Source: Sporodiniella umbellata
Lineage: Eukaryota > Mucoromycota > Mucoromycetes > Mucorales > Rhizopodaceae
Direction: 5' to 3'
Assembly: GCA_025677835.1 (NCBI GenBank)
Contig: JAIXMR010000006.1
Coordinates: 403,584-467,583 of the forward strand
Length of the DNA stretch: 64,000 nucleotides
The translations under genes and the position numbers were made by a program. The first letter of the stretch is position 1. Each line of letters starts with the position of its first letter. This document shows positions 56,965 to 64,000 of the stretch, piece after piece. The notes beneath the pieces are model-generated. The model made no database searches and had not been told where the DNA came from. It was given only the letters and a program-made list of their open reading frames with translations.

Positions 56965-59900
56965 CAATATGCTCTACATACGTAGAACCTTTGGTAGTAA
57001 CACGTAACCAGGAAACGAAATAAACACTAAACCACAAAATTGTGCTTTGACCTGAATTGTTTTGCTCTCGTTATCAAGAGAAATAGTGCACAATAACAGT
57101 CTTTTGTATCAACATTCGTACTGCTTGGGCCAGAATACATCTAGATCTAAATCTTATTTAGAAATATGAGCCTTTGTATAACTAAAATGGTTTTACAAGG
57201 CTGTACAGTTTTAAGGTATGGTTTTATTCTCACTTTTTGCGCTGCATTCGCTTTAGTCTTGATAAAGAAAAAAACTCATAGCACCTACATTCGATAATAT
57301 TGGTAATGATTATGGGCTATCTTTTTTATGATGGTACTCTGTTTTTTTTTTGCAAGTAGATAAATACAGTCTTGTAAAAACAATTCCAAAACAAGACAAG
57401 AGCGCTTTTTTCTTAAGCTCGATTACAATAAGATGAGCCTACATACTTTATATTACTTATAACTATTTTGTGTTATTTGAGTGCTTTGATTAGACGTCCT
57501 TTATAACGTTCGTTCAAAAATGACAGAACTAATTGTCACACTTTTTTTGCTGTCTATAAAAAAAAAGTGGGCTACTTTGGAGGTAGTAGTAAATTATTCA
57601 AAATACTGGCGTGGTTTTTTTTTTTTTTTTTTTTTTTGCTTCTACGTATTTTCCAATGGAAATTACTAAAATACGATGAAATACAAAAATAAACAGTAAT
57701 AGCTAGGTAGCTAACTAACCTAATATGCGCAGCTCGAAAAGAGCTGAAACGATGTTGAGGTTTCATTGAAAGAAAACGAGCGATGCAAACATAATTGTTA
57801 GCTCAGTAGTAAAAACTCTTTCTCCTTCTTATCGCTTTAAACTAGCTTGAAGGTTTCTCTCGTCACTTCTTAATATTTTCTCTACTTAGCAACACATCAA
57901 ACATTGTGATTGCTGTGCCATTTGAGTCATATTATCAAAGTAGCATAAATATAATCAAACTCTTGTTTGTTTTTACTCATTGATGTTTACTACGATTGAA
58001 TTACTTCAAACATTTGCTTTTCTATTTAAAAAACGGACCGTTTTTCAAGTATCATATAAAAAATATAAAAGAAAACGCAGCATTCTATGTCTTAAACATA
58101 CACTTGACTCTCCCAGGCCTTTTTTTTTTTTTTTTTTTTTTTTGGTTTTCTCATTCGTTTGCTTGAAGTTGTAACAGAAATTCTTCAAATGTACTTTTTA
58201 ACTTTTTTTTAGGGTTTGGGCATAATAACTTTGTAAAGAACATATATGTTGTTTGCAGTTGATCAATAACTAAGGCTTGTAGTTATCTTTAAAGTTGTTG
58301 TATACAGGCTTCGATTCAGACAATTGAAAAATCTTTGCTGTGTTAATAATGTATATAAAGACAGTTCAGCTCTTCTCTGAGAAAGTAACATTCTGACAGG
58401 TTCTTAGGTATCAGATTTACAATCGATTCATTCATCACAAAATTATTTATTTTACATCCAGCCCAATGGGATTAAGATATATAGCACCATGAACTATAGA
58501 AGATCTTAACATGAGATTATTCATTGTAGATATCTTGCTTATTGGTTATATAATCAAGCACAGACAATCTGCTCATCTTGAACGATTGCCAAGTTTCTTT
58601 TTTTTTTTTTTAGAAAAGTATATAAAGCACTTCTATTGTTATGTTTAATAAAGGACAGAAAATTTATTATAGTCAGCTAGTCTGATAATTCTCCTGTTTT
58701 GTTTGGTATTTTTTTGTTTTCGTATACCTCATTTATTACCTGATATCGCAAAAGTACTATAAGATAAAATAAAAAACTAAAACAAGTTTTAGCTCGGTGT
58801 CGCTCTCGTAAATAAAATGCTTGATACTAAACTAAGCTATTATCAGCGATAAGTAGAAAGGACATGAAAAATTATTAACAAAGCGAAAAAGAACACTGCT
58901 TTAGACAGTTGGAAATAAAATATACATACACTCGAATTTATAATAAGCGTACAAAATCACTTGAAACACCAAATAAAGCACTTTTTCTTTCTCTTTTGCT
59001 TCTGTTGAGAGACGTCTTAAAAGATTTAGATTTATAGATTTTGATACGGATGTGGTGGTCTACATATCTTATTTAGATATTTTCACATAGATACATTTTG
59101 ACGCGTAAAAAGATAAAATATAGAATCTACTAGAAAGTAGATAACGCGTATAAACGCCAATAATATATAGTAAGAACTATATAAGAGAATAACGTAATGA
59201 AAAGATAACACGTAACTGCTAAAAGAACCTATAAGCAAAGACAGACTAAATTAGTGTGAGTCTAAGAGTATAAGGAAAGGACTCTAATATTAAGACAGAA
59301 AGAATGGTCTAAAGACAATAAGATCAGACTAAGAGCTGTCATGGCCTAATTTAGAAAAGGTATCATAGATGACACAATTAGTGTGTAGCAGAAAGATTCT
59401 CTCTAATATTCATATATAGAAAAGATCTGACAGTAAAAGAAGTCTAATACATAATAGCTATAGCAGATTGTAAAAGTATATAAAGAGCAGCTTATTTTAT
59501 ACTTAATAAAGAATAAACCTAAATACAGTCTCAAAGTATTCACAAAGTCTTTTCCTATTTTGTTTTTACTTTATTTTATTATTTTATTTCTCAAAATACA
59601 ACAGTAAATCCTAATTTCTTGAAGTAAAAGAACAAATATTTAGTGCCACACCTCTTTCTCCAGTCGTGTCTATCCAAGCTTCTGTTCTTTTCCGGTTCCT
59701 CCTCTTCCTGTCTGCTTGAGGCACTTACTATTATTATGTAATTTCTTTTTTTTCTATTCAATCTATCAATATTATTTTTTAGATATAGGGGCGTCTTAAC
59801 ATTTATTGAAATGATGATAAATGAGAAACGACCAAAAATAAATAATTTTGATATTGTTATTGCTTTTTTTTAAAAAAAAAAGATATAACTAACCTTGGCC

Positions 59901-60933
59901 AGCGATGTTAAGCATTAAAATGCTACATTTGCTTTTTTTTTCTTTTCTTTTTTATAATAAAACTATCCAGTAAAACTAATCCAGTTTTCAAAATTAATAA
60001 ATTAATTAAAAACAGATAGCTTTACTCAAAAAGCAACTGAAAAAAAGAAGAAAAAAAAAACTTACGCACCATTTGCCTTACTTTTCTCCATAAATAAATA
60101 AAAAAAAAACTTAAATACCACACTTATTTTTTTTTGGTGGCACACGTTAAAAGGTCTTATCGAGCGGCATTTATACTTTTAAAGTATTGCCAGTCAAATG
60201 GATTGAACTAGAGTGAGTCTTTTTTCTAAAGCCATGTCGAGGCCAGTCGATAGAGAATCATTTTCAAAAGAAAGTTTTGATCAACATAATTATTTTGTAC
60301 TACTAACTCTCCACATCGCCAACTATAGATATACCCATTGTATGTTATAAGAAGCTGTTCATTCTATGTTCTGAAACAAACCGAAAGATAGTAAAACAGA
60401 ACATATGAAAAGTACTTACTTTATTCTACTGAGGAACCCGAAAAAAAAAAAATCTTATTGCATAGCAGTCGCTTTGCAGAGCGATAGCCTGAATCTATCT
60501 TACCTGCTGTTACAAAAAAACGAATAGGAAATGATATCAAAGCTACAACTCAATCACTGAAAATTCCCTTGGCTATTTTAACTGGTTTCCTTTCGACGCT
60601 TTGAAAAAAAAAAAAAAAAAAAAAAAAAAACGATACCGCTGTGTGACTACGCAACCTTTCAAAATGCACTCAAAAGGCGAGACACAACATATACTTTTAT
60701 AAGCTTGTATCTGAACTAAAGTATTCTTAATCTTTATCATGTCTTTAAGAAACCGCTTTCTTCCGATAATATGCCTGTATTTTTTTAAATACTCGGCGTT
60801 TTACTAGAAAAGTCGAATCTAATGCATCTATAACAGGTAAAAAATAATATAGTAATGGAAGAAACGATAAGGGTTGGATGCGTCTTTCAGACTATAAAAT
60901 CACTTTGGAGTTTTTCTTTTTGTTATTCCAATC
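56965..60933. other. gene-poor region with LTR-like relics
   Basis: About 4 kb without a recognised protein gene. The stretch 59051-59650 has features of a long terminal repeat, and two shorter look-alike segments near 58350 and 58617 share a TATATAAAG core. Long homopolymer runs include T23 at 57617-57639, T24 at 58120-58143 and A28 at about 60605-60630. Confidence 0.5.
59051..59650 (+). mobile_element. candidate solo or degenerate LTR
   Basis: The 600-base segment begins TGTGG and ends CCACA, complementary ends as in LTRs. Inside lie a TATA-like TATATAAAG at about 59476 and a polyadenylation-like AATAAAG about 30 bases later. No target-site duplication is seen (flanks end ACGGA and start CCTCT), and no primer-binding site, polypurine tract, gag or pol lies nearby. 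The boundaries are tentative. Confidence 0.3.
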
Positions 60934-62371
60934 ATGCATCTAATCCCTACTGGTTCATTTGTTATACCTTCTAGCCCTTTATCAGTAGGCTGGGATTCTC
61001 AAAATTTAGCTGTTGAAAAACATACGTTTGCCGCTAAACAACGCAGCGGCCGCAGCCTGGTTTTTCTGTTCTCCCATGGAACCGGGTTTCATAAAGAAAT
61101 GTACCATCCTCTTATTCGGCATCTGATTAACTATATGAGGTCTCAAAACATTTATGACACAGTTGACATTCATGTCTTTGCTTGGGATGCACGTCTTCAT
61201 GGCGAGTCAGCTATAGTTAACAAACAAAAATGTCATAATCAGTGTATGTACAGAATAAATTTACACATACAAAAAGACGCGTCACTAAAGCTTGAAATCT
61301 CTCTCCTCTTCTCCCCCCCTTTTTTTTTTTTCAAGATCGATGAGAAGACAATGCATTGGATACCAAGCAATTAATCGATTACTTTGACTTGAAAAAAAAA
61401 CTATGACGCTTTAATTGGGGTTGGTCACAGTCTCGGTGGCTGTTGCATGTAAGCACACTACAATTATTATTATTTTTTGAAGTATACTTACACTTGTAGA
61501 TAGGGTTTTGTTGGAACGTTTGTATCCAAATACTTTTGACAGTCTTTGTCTAATAGATCCACCCTTATTAACAAAACTTACCACTATCGAAGAAACCTTG
61601 AAGCTTTCTTTCTATAAAACAAAGTTCAGAAGAGACGAATGGTCTAATAAGTATGCTTTTTTTTTTATGTGTGTGTGAACAGTATTAGATTTTAAATAGC
61701 TTTTACAAAGAGATGAAGTCTTGGCCTGTCTCTCTAAAAAGCCCTTTTGGATGAAATTCGATCCTGAAGTTCTGAATAATTACACCGTAAAGTTTTTAAC
61801 CATTAGTACTCAATTTAATCTCTAAACTTAAAACAGAACTATGGGATGTACATAACTGAACAAGGAAGCGTAAAGCTCAAATGCCCCAAGGATCATGAGT
61901 TTGTAATAAAAATAAAAATAATAAAAAAAAAAAAAAAAAAAAAAACTCACAGTGTATATATGTAGGAAGTATTGACGTGTTTCGCCTTAGAGGGCTATGC
62001 AACATTTGAAGCCATCAAAAATCTAACTCTTCCTACAAACATAGTACTAGCTTCTTACTCTCCGTTGTAAGTTGACCTTTATTACACTACCGTTATATAC
62101 AATAGCGTTGACAAAAAAAGCAATAATAGAGATAACGAAAGCATAAAAAAAGCTATCAAAAATATCTGTTCAAAATATGTTTCTACCGATATGATAGAAG
62201 CAACTCATCAGATCCCTTTTGAAATACCCAGTGCCTTAAGTAAGTCTTTGAAAAAAAAAAGCACTATAAACGCTTACTCACTACTGTTTAAATAACCCAG
62301 TCCCTTATATCATAAAGGCTGTTCAAAACATACAATTTAAAAAATATCATTCATACTCTTCAAGGTTATAG
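60934..62371 (+). CDS. LPX1-like peroxisomal alpha/beta hydrolase with one apparent frameshift
   Basis: Eight exons: 60934-61243, 61348-61448, 61504-61650, 61711-61786, 61837-61902, 61966-62066, 62106-62239 and 62301-62371. All phases agree except exon 2, where the A9 run at 61392-61400 is one base too long. With eight As the protein would be 334 residues. Landmarks are FLFSHGTGFHKEMYHPLIRH, VFAWDARLHGESA, the nucleophile elbow GVGHSLGGCC, and the end SSRL, whose last three residues are a PTS1 signal. The family (LPX1-like lipases) works inside peroxisomes. The frameshift may be a sequencing error, since everything after it is intact, or a recent null allele. The exon 2 acceptor is uncertain. 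Confidence 0.7.
61392..61400 (+). other. A9 homopolymer causing the frameshift in the LPX1-like gene
   Basis: TTG followed by nine As and CTATGA gives a stop. One A fewer restores the frame into the YDALIGVGHSLGG active-site region. All six later exons stay open in the restored frame. Confidence 0.7.
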
Positions 62372-62668
62372 AGTTGAGGCAAACCCTAGTTTTTTTTTTT
62401 TTTTTTTTTTTTTTTGAAGTTTTGTAAAATAATAAAAAAAAAAAATTATCGTAATTGTACTTTAAAGTTTTAAACGTACACATTTTTTTTGTATTGGCTT
62501 CTATCACATTAATTCGGTATGACATTTGGACTTTTTTTTTCACTACAAATGCTGTTTACCTTTTTTTTCTTTTTTTTTTTTTTGAGTTGAGAAAATTCGT
62601 TGGTGCTAGTTTATAAAAAAAAAAAACATTGTAAAACAATAGTGTAGAATTCTTTGTATTTTCAAAGA

Positions 62669-63322
62669 CATGTTTCTTCCATTTGGAAAAAAAAAAGGAG
62701 GAGGCCCCCTTCAAACCCTTTTATAAACCCTGAACATTTTATACACAATCAGTTTCTAGCGGATCCTAATCTGTATTTTGTAAGCGCTTGCTCCTACCGA
62801 TCAAGTAACTCGATATTCTATTTCTTTATCTCAACTTTCAAAAAGCGATATGAATTTCTAATGAACGATCATTTTTATATGTTGGCACTGTGGTCTACAT
62901 CATAAAGACTGGGCTATTTGAGATCGAAGTTTTCAAAACTCAATGTTATGTATAGATATATTTTATAAAAGTAAACAAAACTATATAGAATAAGTATAAT
63001 TGAATGTGTTTGATGATCTAAATCATTTAAAACCTTTTTTTTTTTAGTTCAAGATCTTTGTATGTTATTTTTGAATGTTAAATGGCTTTTACAATCTTTT
63101 TTTTCGATTCCATACAAGACGTTTCTCAATGTTATATCTGAGAAAACTGAGATATCTGTCATTAAATGGACTAAGTGGTGCGATGAGTATTTTTCAAATA
63201 CAACGTTAAAGTTCGGATGTACAAATTTAGCGCAAATCGAAATTATTGTATCTCCATTTTTTTATACTTTTGAAAAGATAGTCTTAATGAGTAAAAAGCT
63301 ATTTCGTTATTTATATCAATAG
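62669..63322 (+). CDS. possible hypothetical gene, structure unclear
   Basis: An ATG at 62669 starts MFLPFGKK, but a run of ten As breaks the frame. With two As fewer it continues RRRPPSNPFINPEHFIHNQF up to a GTAAGC donor near 62780. A later frame at about 63050-63322, after a TTTTTAG acceptor, gives about 90 residues with hydrophobic stretches (MLFLNVKWLLQSFFSIPY) and a TAG stop. I could not connect the two parts in a convincing way and recognise no family. It may be a broken gene. Confidence 0.25.
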
Positions 63323-63718
63323 ACAATTACTTTACCTACCTTATAGACGAAAGAAAAAATAGAAAAGAAAAGAATGGAGGTTTAAAAAGCGGGGTTCGGA
63401 ATTTAAAATTCTCGATTTTTTGGGCCCCGACGCGCCGTTTCGCACGGCGCCAGAGAAGCTGACGATTATATGCTGGTAAAAAGGGAATGAATAGCCTCTC
63501 AGAGAATCTGAGAGACAAAAAGAAATGACTGGGAGTTTCAAGTTGAGAAGGAAATTAAAATACCATTCAGCTTCAAATGATGCCTGGGTAAGTGAACTTT
63601 TTGAAAAAAAAAAAGATAAAGGGAAAAGAAAAGGCAAGTATGATAGGATAAAGATCGGCAGTAATAAGAGGCAAATGTTTATTTTTAAATAATTTTTATT
63701 TTTTTATAAGAGTGAATA

Positions 63719-63766
63719 AAGAAGAGAGAGAAGAGAGAGAAGAGAGAGAAGAGAGAGAAGAGAAAG
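63719..63766. repeat. GA-rich microsatellite (AGAGAGA-type units)
   Basis: Repeated GAAGAGAGA-like 9-base units, about five copies, purine-only on the plus strand. Confidence 0.85.
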
Positions 63767-63810
63767 TATTGTGAGGGGTATATACTATTAGGGCAAGGAT
63801 GAGAGAAATG

Positions 63811-64000
63811 TATAGTCAGAGAAAATAAAAGTGTAGGCGAGATTTATAGTCAGAGAAAATAAAAGTGTAGGCGAGATTTATAGTGAGAGACAATCAAAGT
63901 GTAGGCGGGATTTATAGTGAGAGATGACAAGAGCCTAAGCGAGATTTATAGTGATGAAAAAGAAAAAGGTGGGCGAGGTGTGTAGTCGATGATGGATGGA
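63811..64000 (+). repeat. 34-bp tandem repeat (minisatellite), runs off window end
   Basis: The motif starting TATAGT recurs at 63811, 63845, 63879, 63913, 63947 and (as TGTAGT) 63981, an exact 34-base period. The first two copies are nearly identical and later copies diverge step by step. Each unit contains a GTAGGCGAGATT-like core. Confidence 0.9.

Larger units (their letters stand above)
62372..64000. other. right-end region: uncertain exons, hairpins and tandem repeats
   Basis: It holds a possible unrecognised gene (62669-63322), two perfect hairpins (63432-63450, 63496-63514), a GA-rich microsatellite (about 63719-63766) and a 34-bp tandem repeat running to the window end. Confidence 0.6.

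Overview
The window is nuclear DNA of a fungus, most likely an early-diverging filamentous one (Mucoromycota, Mucorales-like). Genes are split by many short GT-AG introns, mostly 40-95 bases, and lie in very AT-rich spacers full of T and A runs. The products are typical eukaryotic housekeeping proteins. The taxonomic call is inference; no rRNA or tRNA gene was found to fix it. Exons were assembled by hand from reading frame, splice consensus and family knowledge, so individual splice sites may be off by one alternative.

Left part (1-19.5 kb): a PPR-type C-terminus at the edge, a DUF1746/Dsc-type membrane protein, a type II membrane glycosyltransferase, a Zn2Cys6 transcription factor, ribosomal protein uL2, a TOM20 receptor spliced in frame to a MYND/SET-like region, a nucleolar-type C2H2 protein, TOM70, ribosomal protein eL18, COQ9 and a zinc transporter of the CDF family. 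Both import receptors of the mitochondrial outer membrane therefore lie within 7 kb.

Middle part (20-38 kb): a PHO80-like cyclin, a gene-poor stretch of about 4 kb, ribosomal protein eL33, a relic region, a SAS4-like protein, the PP2A-like phosphatase PPG1, peroxin PEX14, the proteasome subunits PRE2 (beta5) and PRE7 (beta6) arranged head to head, elongation factor ELF1 and a farnesylated type I DnaJ chaperone with a 15-base microexon.

Right part (38-64 kb): an AVT-type amino acid transporter, a C1-domain/dysferlin-domain peroxin, a Bud14/Tea4-like SH3 scaffold with two Ras-association-like domains, the splicing factor PRP6, a tail-anchored PEX26-like protein, a membrane alpha/beta hydrolase, a JTB-family protein, a small membrane protein and an LPX1-like peroxisomal hydrolase ending in SRL. 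That last gene carries one apparent one-base frameshift in an A9 run. The right end has LTR-like relics, GC-rich hairpins and a 34-bp tandem repeat.

Themes: mitochondrial import (TOM20, TOM70), peroxisome biology (PEX14, the DysF peroxin, the PEX26-like protein, the LPX1-like hydrolase), protein turnover (PRE2, PRE7, possibly Dsc) and ribosomal proteins. No CRISPR array, operon, virus or complete transposon was seen. The least ordinary items are the TOM20-MYND/SET fusion, the C1-DysF peroxin, the proteasome bidirectional promoter and several uncharacterised structured or repeated segments.
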